DNA from: Biomphalaria glabrata
Lineage: Eukaryota; Mollusca; Gastropoda; Planorbidae
Reading direction: 5' to 3'
Length of the DNA: 64,000 bases
NCBI RefSeq assembly: GCF_947242115.1
Contig: NC_074728.1
Location: 18,801,542 to 18,865,541, forward strand
The first letter of the stretch is position 1. Each line of letters begins with the position of its first letter. A program made the translations under genes and the position numbers. The notes under the pieces are model-generated. The model was not told where the DNA came from and did not search any database. It saw only the letters and a list, made by a program, of their open reading frames with translations. Below, piece after piece: positions 32,881 to 44,599 of the stretch.

Positions 32881-35800
32881 CTGGAACATCAGTCCACTGG
32901 GAAGTGCTGTAAGAAGAAGACACATTCAATGACATTTATGTTAATCATACTTATTTCTCTTTATTTTATTTCTAATTTTTCTATTCATTTCTTATTCTGC
33001 GTTACAAAGGTCCCGAGTTTGAACCCTGTCCGCTGCGTTCCACTGTCGTCCTAAAGGAGGTTTGAACTAGGACGTACAAATACAACTTCCTTAAAAGAGC
33101 TATCTGGCAGACTGCAACAATTGAAGAGGCATCGACTCCTCTCAGTCCTAGGTAAAGAGTGCAGTTCCCTTCTGCTACGACGGTTAGAAAACAGGCCGCA
33201 GACAAATGAACAGACAGACTTCCGAAGAAGAACATCATGAACTGAACTGAACAGATTTACGTCCTGCCCTATATTCCCAAATTATTTAATGTGCACTAAT
33301 CTAAAGATAAATGCTTGAAACCTATAGACCTAGCAACGCCATCTCTATTTAAGTAATTAATTACGCCAGCGTCACATAGAAATCGCCAAGAAACGGCTGG
33401 CTGCCTGGTCGTGTGGTATGCGCTCGGAACTGTCGCTCGGTGGTCTATAAAGTTCCGGGATCAAACCCTGCCGGCTGCCATTTCCCGTCATCCTGCGGTA
33501 AGTTTGGGCTAGTATGTAATGATCTTCAGAATCTGAAGGAACATCCGGAACATGTAAAACAAACGATCAATGCGCCGAAAGTCAATCAAAAGAACTTTAA
33601 CTTTTAATTGGAAAAAAAACAAACTTGAAAGAACTTGAAACCCACACAACACGGCAGTTGAGATTACTTTATGTGACGCTGGCGTGAAATACTATTCCCT
33701 ACTAGTAAACAGTAAGTCTGTGACTGAACCTCCTGCGTATTCGGCAATATAAGATTTGGTGAAAATGAAAAAAAAATCTCCACAGAGGATTGAATAATGT
33801 AGCAGTCGAAATTGAAATCATAGTATCATGGTATCAAGCCAAGGCTTGTCTTCGGGTCCCAAGCTTAATGGAGTGCAGGGTTATTATACACACACAAAAC
33901 TACAAGCGAAAAATCGCACTAGAATTTAATTACAAAACCAATCCTCAGAAATAATTTTATATCAAGCTTAAAACATACAATGTACTACAGTCATCCATAT
34001 CCTCTCTAGCCCCGGCATCCTACCCTGCCTCATAGTGGCGCCCTGGTGGAAACGATCGTAGGAGGAAACGATTAGGCTAAAGGGTAGCAAAACAAGACTC
34101 CCGTGGGGGTGCCTTATGGGGTGCGAGAGCATCCTCATTGCACTGTGCGGATTTGAAAAAAAAACTCCCACAGCCTTGTCACAATCCAGGCGCCGTTCCT
34201 CAAGGGAAGTTACATAAATGGCGTGACATGAAGAGCTGAAAATTTACAGAAGTCTCCATCTCCAAAAGTCAAATTAACTTTAAAAAAAAACTACTTCCCA
34301 TGAACGATATAATTGATTTTAACTTATAGAATCAAATGTGGTACAAACAAATCTGTTTCGGCTTTGCAACTTTGACAGATTTGATTAGGTGACACTATTT
34401 TTAGCCTACAATTTGCAAAGATAGGCCCAGGGCTATATGCAGCCTACAACTCAGGCCCCACTCCTTACTTAAACCGAGACCTTTTGTTATAGAAGGCCTC
34501 AACGCCGTCGTGCAGTGTCACAGCTTGTGGGCAGTTTAGACCAATAACTCGTTTCCACGTCGTACAGACCTGCGACGTGGCATCGAGCTATTGGTCTAGA
34601 CTACCCACACGTTGTGACGTTGCAGGTCAGTGTTGAGGCTTTCTATTACGAGTGGCCTTGCTTGAACCGGCACTGATGAAAATTGTGATTGCCTATATTT
34701 TAAGCTCGAACAGTAAGATCACCTGGTGCTGTCTGGTTCTCTTTTAATCTCGACACAGTCTCATTGTCAATGACAAGAACCAATTTGCATAGCTGAACTC
34801 TGCTAACTTATCATTGCACAAGTTGCTAAATAGAATTGAACTTCTGGCAAAACTCTGGGGGAAGAAAAACGAAAATAGAACAAAATTCTCAAAAATTAAA
34901 AACAATTTAAAGCATTTTTGCGAAGCTTATATCAACTCACTCTGTCAGTCTGTCTTGTAAAAATTTTGAATGCGTTATTTCTCCCACACCCATTCTGGGA
35001 TCAAATTGAACCATTTTAAAATTATTCATTGGCGATAACCAATAATCTATTGACTAATTTGTTAATTTTGTAATTGATTCATTTTTTGTTAGGTGCAATA
35101 AATAATTATTTAAAATTTCAACTTGATCCGACAATGGGTGTGAGTGAAATAACGTGTACCGTTATTTAAGGGGGGCGAATCTCAATCACTGAAGGATTAA
35201 TTTTTCTTGTTGGTATTTTAAAAAATGATTAATAGCCAGTAATTAATTGACTAACTGGTTGATCTTTTTTTTATTGGTACATGCCTTGTCTACGCCCATG
35301 AATAATTGTATAAAGTTTCAACTTGATTCGGCAATGGGTGTAGGAGAAATAACGTTTTCTAAGCTTTTACCAAACAGACAGACAGACAGACCGAGTTGAT
35401 ATAAGCTATGTTTAAAAAGAACAACAGGCTTTTTCAGTGTCATTCACAACGACAAAAGACTGTAACGTACCCAGAACGGTTCTTTTAATATTTCTTTTCA
35501 AAACTATCCCACAGTCACACACAAAGACACACACACATACACCCTCAGACACACTCAGACAAACATACACACGCAATCTTACCCTCAGTATAGACTCGTT
35601 CACCCCGTGCACTGATATATGAATGTTTTTCACTGTTGTCCTGGGCGTGTCTGCGAAAAATCGACCGATCGCTCTCAACATTGCCATCGCCACCTCATAA
35701 GGAGGATAACTCAGTCCGCCCATTCCCAAAGCGGGCAAAGCGACAGTATCGTAAGTCTCTCTCGAGGCATGTTTCAGTGAGTCGTAAACCACCTGATACA

Positions 35801-38379
35801 AATCCTGTGAAGGTTTGCAAAAATTAAAATGTTAACAAGCAATAGAAAAAAAAAGTACTTTTTAAAAACAAAACTGATGTAAGGGAAGGAACCCTTAAGT
35901 ACTGCCATTAACATGAAAATTACGGGGTTTATCTCTCTGTCTGCTATTTAAAACAAAACTAATTAGTTAGTACTAAATGATTATTTAGTTGGTTAATTTT
36001 TCGATTCATTCATGAATTGTTATCGGCTATGAATAATTATGCAAAATTTCAACTTAATCCGAGAATCCACATCAAACAAGATTATTAATTGCCATTTATC
36101 TGGTATCTAAATGTTTGTTTTTTGTTGTTGTTGTTGTTTTTAAATTGATATATGTTTTTTCAGGTGTCAGGTTCAATGAATAATTATGCAAAAGTTTTAA
36201 TTAAATCCGAGAGTAGGAAATGGGAGAAAAACTTGGCTTGGCTTGGCTACCTATGAAGGGGGCTCGAGATTCGATACCCGACTCGGGCAGAGCTGTGTTT
36301 GCTGAGTTAACTGAGCGCCTGAAGGCACAAACCTTCTCCTAGATACCCCCTCCCCCCACTGGTTCACAACTGAGATTGGACAAAAGCGCTCTGAGCATGC
36401 TATAAGCATGAAAGTAGCGCTGTATAAAAGCCATAATTTAATAGCGTAACAGGTGCCAGTGGGTTTGAGTCCAAGAAAATGAGGGTGCATCCCTCCCCTC
36501 CCGGTAAGGTAGCTTTGTTATAATAACCAAATCGAGTTAAATATGTGTTTCTTTTTTTTTTTTTTGGGGTGTGGGGGGGGGGGCTCCTTATGATTATGGA
36601 GTAACTCTTTCCCGCCATAGTTGTTACACAATTGCTTAGCATTTTGAACAGTTGTCTACTTGTGATTCTTAAAACTACTCAAAGATTCAACGAAGATATT
36701 ATAAATGGCATGATTTTAAGCACTCTCCTCCCCAGCCCTCTTATTTCTTCAGTACCTCCTTGCAGTCGTCCTCCCATGACGTAAGGCAGACAAACATAAG
36801 TTGACTGAATTTGTGTTTCAGGTTGCCTGGTGACGTCACGATGCGATGACAGCGCTGGAGAGTCTCGGTACTCTGCAGAGAACACAAGCATGCATTATGT
36901 CTTTCAATCAATATCTATCTGCCTTATCCTACAAGTGTTTTCGAGCCAATGGTTTGTAAAATATAGGCCAATCAAAATTAATATTGGATAAAAATAAGGG
37001 TTATTACTTGAAAATAATAAAACATCATTACGTCAATTAAAAAAAAAAAAAGATTGATCACATTGAAAAAAAAAAAATTAAAAAGGGAGTTTTCATACAA
37101 ACTCTTAGAGCAGAGGTGCTCAAACTTTCTTTCCGTACAGCGACCCATTTTCAAGCCTCACTATTTTAGCAGATCCCTGACACAGCTTGATTTCTCGGCC
37201 CAAAACACGTATGTGTAAAGCCGTTGCAATATTCAATTATCTCTACGCAATCATGTGTGCTTTTTACTCTGCGCTATGCAATAATATACGAAGGCTGAAG
37301 ACCGTTTTTATTCACTGTTGTTGAATTGTTAATAATTTTCTGCTGATAAGCATACACTTCTCTTTCATGTTTTAAAAAAAATCAACGAATTTGTGGTTAA
37401 GTTCATAATGATTTGTTACTAGATGACGCTTCATTTTAGCAGGTTTGAAACTTTCGTTCGCTAACGCACTGAATCATAAGACACCTTGTGGCTGTTATCT
37501 TTGTACGGTAGAAATCCCGAATTGCAAATATTCAGGAGCATATTTACCTAATTTTTGGTCTTATGTGGTCGGTCTCTCTTACGGCATCGTGTCACAGTTC
37601 ATTGCCACTATTTCCATTTAACTCTAGCTCCTCTTGAGACGTCTGCTTAAGTTTCAAACTTTTATTTATAAGCTTAAGTTTAGATTGGCGTGTTTGTTTA
37701 ATTTTCAATAGCTTTTTAGTCCTAGACAGACCAACAGACAAAAAGCATTGACGTAAGCAGCTTTTATTCTTATGGGGAACTAAACAAAAAATAAATAAAA
37801 AATCTGATTATTTAAAATCTTTTATGGGAACTAATGTTACACAATGCGGTTGAGGCCGTCACTCTACTGCAAGAAATTCGCTGCATAAACAGTCCATTTT
37901 AAAAAATGTGAGTGATATTTACATACAAAGTGCATTCTTAGCCTTTATAAACGAACATAAATGTTTTCATTTAATTTTAGCAGCTAGTTAACATTTTATA
38001 AACAATAATATCTCCCTAACATTTATTTATTGTTTTAGAATTGAAATATTTTTTAGTAAAAAATCGCTTGCGAAGTTAATTTTATAACTAAATGATTTGC
38101 TTTTAGAAATAAAAAACGTAGCCGTTGCAGCTAACTTTGCAAGCCACAACGCATGGTGGAATAAGATTTTTCATTTCTCTTCTAGATTTTGACAGATTGC
38201 ACAAACCTAATAGCGGCTTTTCCCCTTAGGGGGGGGGCCTCTAAAAATAAATATTGTTTACTTACTTTTGTATTGATTTCTGTTTGAATACCAGCTCCCG
38301 CTTTGTGTAATATACTAGAAGAGAGACGGCCATTGCGCAAGTTTTTGCTGATGTGTATTGTTGAGACACACAGCGAGGC
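32755..38379 (-). CDS. Macrodomain protein, 3' part of gene (4 exons)
   Basis: Exons in transcript order are 38379-38266, 36872-36756, 35804-35583 and 32880-32755. All introns are phase 0 and GT-AG. The visible part is 192 residues plus TAG. The first exon gives NLRNGRLSSSILHKAGAGIQ, matching the macrodomain strand where the family has L..GGGVA.AI...AG. The third gives VALPALGMGGLSYPPYEVAM, where the family has ALGTGGFGYP in the ADP-ribose phosphate loop. It ends about 40 residues after the fold with LDKAFQNAYNEVMVQTLKER. The protein is probably intracellular and may bind ADP-ribose or its polymers, as PARP-associated macrodomains do. The first-loop glycines are replaced by NGR, so binding may be altered. 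The 5' end was not found. An alternative start is the in-frame ATG at 38436, which would read through the first acceptor. Confidence 0.8.
33003..33075 (+). repeat. SINE-2 fragment
   Basis: It retains GTCCCGAGTTTGAACCCTG as box B region and the GTTTGAACTAGGACGTA block. Confidence 0.5.
33392..33570 (+). repeat. SINE-2 copy
   Basis: It begins GGCTGGCTGCCTGGTCGTG, with GGGATCAAACCCTG as box B and a tail with GGAACATCCGGAACATGTAA. Confidence 0.8.
33571..34488. other. Unannotated intron DNA of the macrodomain gene
   Basis: I see no further exon. Confidence 0.4.
34489..34646. repeat. 158-bp foldback: two 74-bp arms and a 10-bp loop
   Basis: The left arm 34489-34562 and right arm 34573-34646 are inverted copies of equal length that match at about 60 of 74 positions without gaps. 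The loop is TACAGACCTG. Arms begin ATAGAAGGCCTCAAC and end CCACGTCG. The arms lack long homopolymers. It lies in the last intron of the macrodomain gene. Confidence 0.88.
34924..35406. mobile_element. MITE-like element M1, best-preserved copy
   Basis: The left end AGCTTATATCAACTCACTCT and the right end GAGTTGATATAAGCT are inverted repeats, each continued inward by GACA/TGTC runs. The interior holds two diverged inverted or direct blocks with AATAATTGTATAAAGTTTCA. No coding capacity. Confidence 0.7.
35583..35804 (-). CDS. Macrodomain gene exon with ADP-ribose loop
   Basis: 222 nt, phase 0 in and out; acceptor TTCACAG, donor GTAAGATT. It encodes DLYQVVYDSLKHASRETYDT, VALPALGMGGLSYPPYEV and VKNIHISVHGVNESILR. 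These are the last helices and strands of the macrodomain. Confidence 0.85.
35870..36235. repeat. MITE-like repeat M1, partial
   Basis: It contains TTAGTTGGTTAATTTTTCGA and AATAATTATGCAAAATTTCA blocks like other M1 copies. The right end is lost. Confidence 0.55.
36236..36445 (+). repeat. SINE-3 copy
   Basis: It shares GCTTGGCTACCTATGAAGGG, GAGCGCCTGAAGGCA and GAGCATGCTATAAGCAT with 53135-53295. tRNA-like head with TTCGATACCC. Confidence 0.6.
36756..36872 (-). CDS. Macrodomain gene exon, central part
   Basis: 117 nt, phase 0 in and out; acceptor TCTGCAG, donor GTACTGAA. It encodes STETLQRCHRIVTSPGNLKH and FSQLMFVCLTSWEDDCKE, corresponding to the strand after the first loop and the helix before the second. 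The longer ORF in another frame is a shadow. Confidence 0.78.
37113..37205 (+). mobile_element. hAT-type terminal sequence, fragment
   Basis: CAGAGGTGCTCAAACTTTCT is a typical hAT-type end, followed by GCGACCCATTTTCAAGCC. The other end was not located. Confidence 0.4.
37206..38265. other. Unannotated AT-rich intron DNA
   Basis: It lies between two macrodomain exons. I see no additional exon. Confidence 0.45.
38266..38379 (-). CDS. Macrodomain gene exon, N-terminal part of the fold
   Basis: 114 nt, phase 0 in and out; acceptor TTATTGCAG, donor GTAAGTAA. It encodes ASLCVSTIHISKNLRNGRLS and ILHKAGAGIQTEINTK. The family would have a preceding strand and DVIVN here, so at least one exon is missing upstream or the reading continues to the ATG at 38436. 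Confidence 0.75.
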
Positions 38380-38515
38380 CTGCAATAAATGAGAGGTGGT
38401 GACGTCAGCACTCAAAGACACCAAGAAATGGTTCATATAAAAAGCTAAACTCGTTTCATCAGGTGGACAAATAGAGGGGGTAGCTAGGGAGGCGTCTAGA
38501 TAGGGAGTGGCACCT

Positions 38516-38671
38516 AGAGAGAGAGAGAGGGAGAGAGAGGCGTGCAGATAGGGAGTTGCACCCAGAGAGAGAGGCGTGCAGATACTGAGATAGGGAGCGA
38601 ATCGTTTATTTGATTCCTTTTGAATGTAGAGAAATATTAGTACTTACAAGTATCAGTCCTGGCTCTCTCTC

Positions 38672-38720
<49 letters not shown>
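38516..38720. repeat. GA-rich repeat and (TC)n microsatellite
   Basis: Two or three copies of GGCGTGCAGATAGGGAGT with GAGAGA runs at 38500-38600, then CT repeats at 38661-38720. Confidence 0.85.
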
Positions 38721-38722
<2 letters not shown>

Positions 38723-39211
38723 AAAAATAAAAAAGAGGACTCTAGAACTATCTTTTTATGCTATTAGTTTGTTGTTGTTTTTTTGTTTTTTTTTCGAGAG
38801 CATCTTAAAGGAAGCGGAAATGATGTAAGGCAAATTAAAAATAAGTTGACTTAGAGGAAAAAAAAGAATTCGCTTTAAAAATACGCATTTTCGTACTTAT
38901 TCTTTTTATGTTTTACTGGGATTTAGGGGAAATACCGGAAATAAAGTACAAAGGTAAAGGTTTGATAGAAAGCCTGTGCTTTTTTTTTTTTTTTTTTTTT
39001 CAAATTGCGGCGTTATAAAGCGAATCTTTCTAAACTGCGTTTTATCAAGAGGTGAAAGGAACCTGGGTATGGAATTTCATGCGAATCCCTACGGCAGTTG
39101 TTGTGATCTCTTGATACGTAAGTCATTCAGTGAGTGGTATTTTGCGCTCATAATATAGATTTAAAGCCTATATTCGGTATGTATCAATGTTTCAAAAAAA
39201 AAAAAGTACTG
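38721..39211. other. Unannotated stretch
   Basis: Poly-T at 38980-39000. No gene seen. Confidence 0.45.
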
Positions 39212-39445
39212 GAGGTCCCGGGTTCAAATCCTGGTGAAAACTGGGATTTTTTTTTTATTTCGGGATCTTTAGGGCGCCTCTGAGTCCACCCAGCTCTAAA
39301 GGGTACCTGACATTGGTTGGGGAAGGAAAAGACGTTTGGTCGTTGTGCTGGACACATGACACTCTCGTTAACCTTGGGTCACAGAATCGTATGATTTTTA
39401 CACCATCTGCCCTTTTGACAGGTCTGAAAGGGAACTTTAACTTAA
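39212..39445 (+). repeat. SINE-1 copy
   Basis: It contains GGGTTCAAATCCTGGTGAAA as box B, GGTACCTGACATTGGTTGGG and ends GAAAGGGAACTTTAAC. Confidence 0.85.
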
Positions 39446-39519
39446 GTACCAACAACATTGACAACATTTCATCATAAAAAAACAACACATTAATTACTGG
39501 TAGTGTCGTCACGTCTGCA

Positions 39520-39708
39520 TGATGTTTGTTTGTAAAATGTTTTACATGTTTCGGATGTTCCTTCAGAGTTGAAGATAATTACTTCCTAGTCCAAACCTCC
39601 CGCAGGACGACGGGGGATGGGAGCGGGCAGGGTTTGAACCCGGGACCATCGATAAATCTGAACGACAGTCCAGCGTGCAAACCGCACGACCAGGCAGCCA
39701 TCCACTAC
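39520..39708 (-). repeat. SINE-2 copy
   Basis: Well-preserved minus-strand copy with TTTGAACCCGGGACCATCG (box B region) and the head ACCAGGCAGCCATCC. Confidence 0.85.
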
Positions 39709-39779
39709 CAGTAATTAATGTAATAGTAATTAATAAATGCTAAGCTAAGATTTCAGCAGCGTTTGTTGGGCTTGTCCGA

Positions 39780-40335
39780 AAGGTGCCACAAATGAACCTT
39801 AGTGCCTGTGATTGTACTCGGTCGAGTGATTCGAGGGCAGTTTTACTAGCATATACTTGAGCTGTACTCAATGTGTGATCTGACTGCCCCTAAGTACAAT
39901 GTGCGTAGCATGTAAGCTTTGGCACCCCACTTTGTGCTGGCCAGCTTTCTTAGTAACACTAACTTCTCCGAGGCTTTTCTTTCAACTTCCTGGACGTGCT
40001 GGAGCATTGACAACTTTCTATCCAGGGTCACCCCTAGATATTTTGGCGTGTTTTCACGTTGGAGTCGCAGCCCACTAAGTTGAAGCTCGAATGGAGCCTT
40101 AAGAATGTCGATCCATAGGCTGAACAGGGACCAGGTCGTTTTGGCAATGTTTATCTGAATCTGTCATTTGTCGCAATACGAGGAGATGGTTTGGAGGTCT
40201 GCTTGTAATGCCGCCTGTATTTGGTCGGCTTTCTTGCCGGTTGACCAGAGGACAATGTCATCCGCATAAAGCAGTTTCTTTGACCGCAGTGAGGTGCGTT
40301 TCTTAAATTTCTTAAGTCTAAAGAAGCATCGAGAC
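39780..40335 (-). mobile_element. LINE reverse-transcriptase fragment (family L-C)
   Basis: The minus strand encodes KKLLYADDIVLWSTGKKADQ, the YADD catalytic motif of non-LTR reverse transcriptase. Then, after a single in-frame stop near residue 50, come TPKYLGVTLDRKLSMLQHVQ and LLRKLASTKWGAKAYMLRTL. This order is standard for a Jockey/CR1-type ORF2, but the clade is not resolved. It is truncated at both ends. Confidence 0.85.
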
Positions 40336-40439
40336 AATTTCAAGTCACATCATTGCCAGAGTCCACCGACTATAGGCGAGATGTTAATGGGTATGAATTA
40401 ACTGAACAATTAAAAGCAACAAAGCAAGATGAGACGGTT

Positions 40440-41612
40440 ATCATTCAGAAAAAAAGGATGAGGCCGACATCATGAAAAGAAGAAAATACTTCAATGCCGC
40501 AGGTTCTAGAGACTAAAGGACAGCACACAAGCATGTCCTCAAAAATTCATACTGAAGAAGCTGAACCATCAGACAGTGTAAACAATACAGAAAGCAGGAT
40601 AATAAACTCTAGACTGAACGACATTGGAGATTGGCCTGATGTCATCACAGATAATATTCGCATACACCTTTTCACTCAAGGATCTGAAACAGTTCAGCGT
40701 ATGGACAGTCAATTCAGAGAGGCGTATAGACATCAAGAATCAGCAAAAGGAAAGGCTAGAAAGCTTTCAAAGGCTTGGTTTTTCCGGCAAATGTCAAACG
40801 GCGAGAAAGTTCTTAGAAAGTGGATGTGTTATTCTCCAAAAAAAAAAATATTATTTTGCTTCCCCTGCATGCTCTTCTCAACAAGATCAAGTACCAAATC
40901 TTCATTTAAATCCAAAGATGGATTCAATGAGTGGTTGAGGTTATCCCCGAAAATAGAAAAACATGAGACCAGCAGAGCTCACATTCAGTCATCGCTTGCT
41001 TGGAGGGAACTTGATGTTTGCCTGAGAGTAGGGAACAATATTGACAACAAGGCCCAAGATTTGATTATACAAGAGACGAAAACCCTGGAGAGTTAGTAAA
41101 ATTACTATCAAAGTACGATCCACTCTTGAAGGAGCATGTGCTTCGAACTAAGCTTTGTTCCATATCGAATATATACATGTCTCCACAAATACAAAATGAA
41201 TTTATTACAATATTGGGGGATCACGCTAAAAAAACAAATCATACAGCAAGTAAAACAAGCCAAATATTTCTCTATTATTTTTGACAGTACACCTGACATC
41301 TCAAAGCTGGATCAAATTTCCCAAATTTTACGGTATGTTGTCATGGAGAATGACAGGGTGCAGGTTCGTGAGTCTTTTGTTGACTTCATCGACACAAAGG
41401 CTATGATAATGCTGCGGTCATGAAAGGTCATTAAGGTCATGAAAGAATTAACAATATTTGATTAATGAATAGGCCTACATATTATTTTGAAAAAAAGTAA
41501 GGTTTTGCAATGTTATTAATTAGTTAGTTGTTTTGTGTTGTTTTTTTTTTTGGGGGGGGGGCATCAAGATGAGGTACCGCACCAGGCATCATATACTCTA
41601 GCTACGCCACTG
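40440..41612 (+). pseudogene. hAT transposase gene (DUF4371 / zinc-finger MYM1-like), broken and truncated
   Basis: This is a plain DNA transposon. The open part at 40494-41096 encodes WMCYSPKKKILFCFPCMLF, a TTF-type zinc-finger region, and then DGFNEWLRLSPKIEKHETS. After a frameshift near 41070 the reading resumes with LVKLLSKYDPLLKEH and IQNEFITILGDHAKK. After another near 41225 it continues with QAKYFSIIFDSTPDISKLDQ, the DUF4371 core with its first catalytic aspartate. It stops near 41420, so the C-terminal dimerisation domain is absent. The right terminal repeat (CTAGCTACGCCACTG) lies at about 41598-41612. The left end is not visible. Confidence 0.85.
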
Positions 41613-41689
41613 GCTACATCTGACATACATGCATCAGTTACACTGCATCTCCGTCAAATCTTTGCAGAATTCATCGCTGTAAAAAAAAA

Positions 41690-41925
41690 AAAATCTAAAG
41701 CGTTCCCCTTCCTGATCTCGCGATCTATTGGGCAGACGATGTAAAAGTCCTCTGTTTCTGTGGCCCACGGTTAACGAGGGTGTTAAGTGGCCAGCACAAC
41801 GACAGGTACTAATTAGAGCCGGGCGGGCTAAGAGATCCCGAATTTAAATTCCCAGTCTTTCCCGGGGCTCGAACCCGGTTCGAAACCCAAGCGCTTTGTC
41901 ACCCAACCACTGCGACATTCCCTGT
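41690..41925 (-). repeat. SINE-1 copy
   Basis: It contains CCTGATCTCGCGATCTATTG, GGCCCACGGTTAACGAGGGT and the head at the right (CCCAACCACTGCGAC). Confidence 0.8.
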
Positions 41926-43157
41926 GGTAGCAATATATATCCTTCCCTTTCTAGAAGAATGTCTCCTCTGACACACAGAACAACAGTACCCCTCAAGACT
42001 AAACAAAAGTATCCTACCTCCTTCTTCCGGCTACTTCGATTACTAGATTCTTATCTCCGTCACTCCATTTAAGAATTTCTTCCACCTAGTGCCGGATTCA
42101 CAATAGAAGTGCAGACGTTAGGGGCCTTGCCCTTAAAGTGGGACTCAATATTTTAGAAAAATTAAATTTTAACAAAAAAATACCTAGGCCCCTATTAAAG
42201 TGACATTAAAGTAAATTAAAGGAAATGTGTATTAAATATGTTAAATTGACTAGTAGGGCCTGTTCTATTTTCTTTCGTTACAAATATGAAAAAAGTTTTG
42301 GGATGTGTTGATGTTATTAAAGTAGGCCACTAGTGCTGTGTACTTCAACTACAAAATCGGTGACTGGTTTAAACCACAGTTGGAATGAGACCAGGCTGCC
42401 TACTTTCACCAACTCTTTTTTTCAATATCTTCCTTCAAAGGATAATGGAAGTTGCTCTCGAGGGCTTTGACTGTGCAAAAAAAAAATCAAATCTTGGGAT
42501 TATATTGTACCAATAAGTCTTCCTGCTCGATCTTACTTTAATCAAATTAACTAAACTGTTAGTCAAAGCAAGATGGCATTTAATGCAAGAACCAAATGGT
42601 CATAATTGAGATACGGACTTTTGCAAGCAAACGCGATGTCATCAGAGTGATGTGATAGTGGGGTCGGCAAATTCGGAACCTCCCCCATTGGGTCATTACT
42701 CCTCTTTTTTTTTTTTTAAACAGGCTAAACAAAGTGCGCACTGACCCAAATTCAATTCTTCATGGGTAGAAAGTAAAGCCAATAACGTGGTCGCGTTGTT
42801 TTTTTTTCGTTTCTTTAATAACACCCCCCCCCCCTTTTTCACACCCTTTGCCCCCAGCAAAATGTTACTTTGCCACTTATATATACTCTATATACTTATA
42901 TTAAATCAGACTTACGTTGGCTGCAAGGGTTTAAAAAAACTTTTAGAAGCACAAAACTAATAACAGTAACTCTCCCGATGGAATTAGAAGTCAGAGAACT
43001 TAAAGAGAATGTCATCAATAGTAAACATTTATTTACGATAGGCGTCATTACGGGAATTCCCGAAACTTGACATTTGCTTTCCGTAGAAAATTTTTGACAC
43101 AGCATTGACCGTTTCACACGGTTGATCAGGTCACAGTTTGATAACTTTGAAGTCAAA
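41926..43157. other. Unannotated stretch
   Basis: No supported gene. It includes poly-T near 42704-42717 and C-run near 42824-42834. A short plus-strand frame near 42950-43069 (TLPMELEVRELKENVINSKH) has no recognised domain. Confidence 0.4.
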
Positions 43158-43330
43158 GGATGGCTGCCTGCTCGTGCGTCATGCCTTCTGCACTCTCGTC
43201 TCGATAGTTCAGGGTTCAAGTCATGCCCGATGTCATCCTTCAACTTCCTGCTGAAGGTTTGGAGGCTAAGATGTCATTTCTATTTTGAAAGAACTTCCAA
43301 AACATACAATGCAAATAAAGTCATAAACTG
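43158..43330 (+). repeat. SINE-2 copy, diverged
   Basis: It begins GGATGGCTGCCTGCTCGTGC, with TTCAGGGTTCAAGTC as box B. Confidence 0.7.
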
Positions 43331-43687
43331 TTCCAAATAATCTTTTCTCACTTTTTTAAGAGAATATCAAAGTGAGCATTCTTCCAGCCCACCAGAGAGA
43401 GAGAGAGAGAGATGGATCAAAGTGTCTTCAGACTTGGAATGGGTGATTCGTTTATTTGAACAAGGAAATGCTCACCCTGCTAATTCTACAAATAATTCAG
43501 CCCAAAATGTGCACGTAACAAAAACGTAATAGAAACTTAAGAAAAAACGTAAGAAAAATAAAAATATGAATGGGAGAAATTCTGAAATCAATACATAAAC
43601 AATGTCAAGGACGATGTATTGAAAGATCCCAATTACCAACTAAAATAAGAAGACAACTTGTGCTCCAAACAAAACATTCTTTTATGT

Positions 43688-43870
43688 TGAAAAGTGGTGG
43701 CTGAGTGGTAAAGCCCTTGGCTTTCTAACTGAAATCTCCCGAGTACAAATCTCGGTGAAGATACGGTTTTTTTAGTAGACCCCCGAGACCATCCAACTTT
43801 ATTGTGCTGATCACATGACACTATCTTAAACCGAAACAGATAATCTTCACAAAAAAGGTACTTTGCTTTA
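43688..43870 (+). repeat. SINE-1 copy, degraded
   Basis: Head GTGGTGGCTGAGTGGTAAAG with box B ACAAATCTCGG. The body is shortened. Confidence 0.7.
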
Positions 43871-44599
43871 CATAACAAAAAAAAAAGGTCCGCTTATCAA
43901 TAGGCCTATTCTGCATGGATTCCTCCAGGTAGGATAAAAAAAAATGTGTGAAAGATTTGTTGAGTGAGAAAATAAAAGGTTTTAGACTTTCAAACATATA
44001 GGCCTATGTGATAGACCAGCAACCGAAAGCTAGGAATATGTGACATTAACATTTCGACTCCCCAAAAAAAGTGTTCGTTTCGTGTCAGACTCTTAAATAG
44101 CCTAAGGAGATAACAGACAACTTGGTATTATCTACGGTAGTATCTGATACCATTTGTCTCTTGAAATTAAAGGCCTTCAAGAGAAACCACATAGAAGGTC
44201 ATGATAACTGCATCAACACATTACACAGGCTTTGGTGTTGGTTGAATATATGTCGTAACCTAAGTGAAGGTCTGATGCTTTAACTCTATAGAAATGTATA
44301 TCTTTGTTTCTAAATCTTTAAAACAAAATTAGCTGATGATTTTACGCGATGATAGTGTTATGATCATAGACATAAATAAATGTAGACTGGCCGATTAAAG
44401 AGTTTTATGAAACGAAAATTTGTGACTTGCAATTTTGTGTACTTTATTATACAGCATTTATGAGCTGTGATTGTTTTTTAAATACCTTTTACTATGTTCC
44501 GTTAATAAATTAAATGTGGTGGGGGGTGGGGGGCAGGGGTACTAAGCATTACAAAAAAAGATAAAAGGGGTAAACATAAGTCAAACGTTTGGATAGACT
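43871..44599. other. Unannotated stretch
   Basis: No gene seen. G-run near 44517-44540. Confidence 0.45.

Noticed and set aside
32881-32906. Longer last macrodomain exon using the acceptor at 32907
   Set aside because: It would enter in the wrong phase from the exon ending at 35583 and needs an extra exon that I could not find. The acceptor at 32881 keeps the frame.
40494-41096. 200-codon host gene with zinc finger
   Set aside because: The content is hAT transposase (TTF-type finger and DUF4371 core follow in shifted frames) and a hAT end lies just downstream.
42870-43243. Overlapping ORFs on both strands near 42.9-43.2 kb
   Set aside because: No recognised domain, no phase-compatible splice partners, and the right part is a SINE-2 copy.
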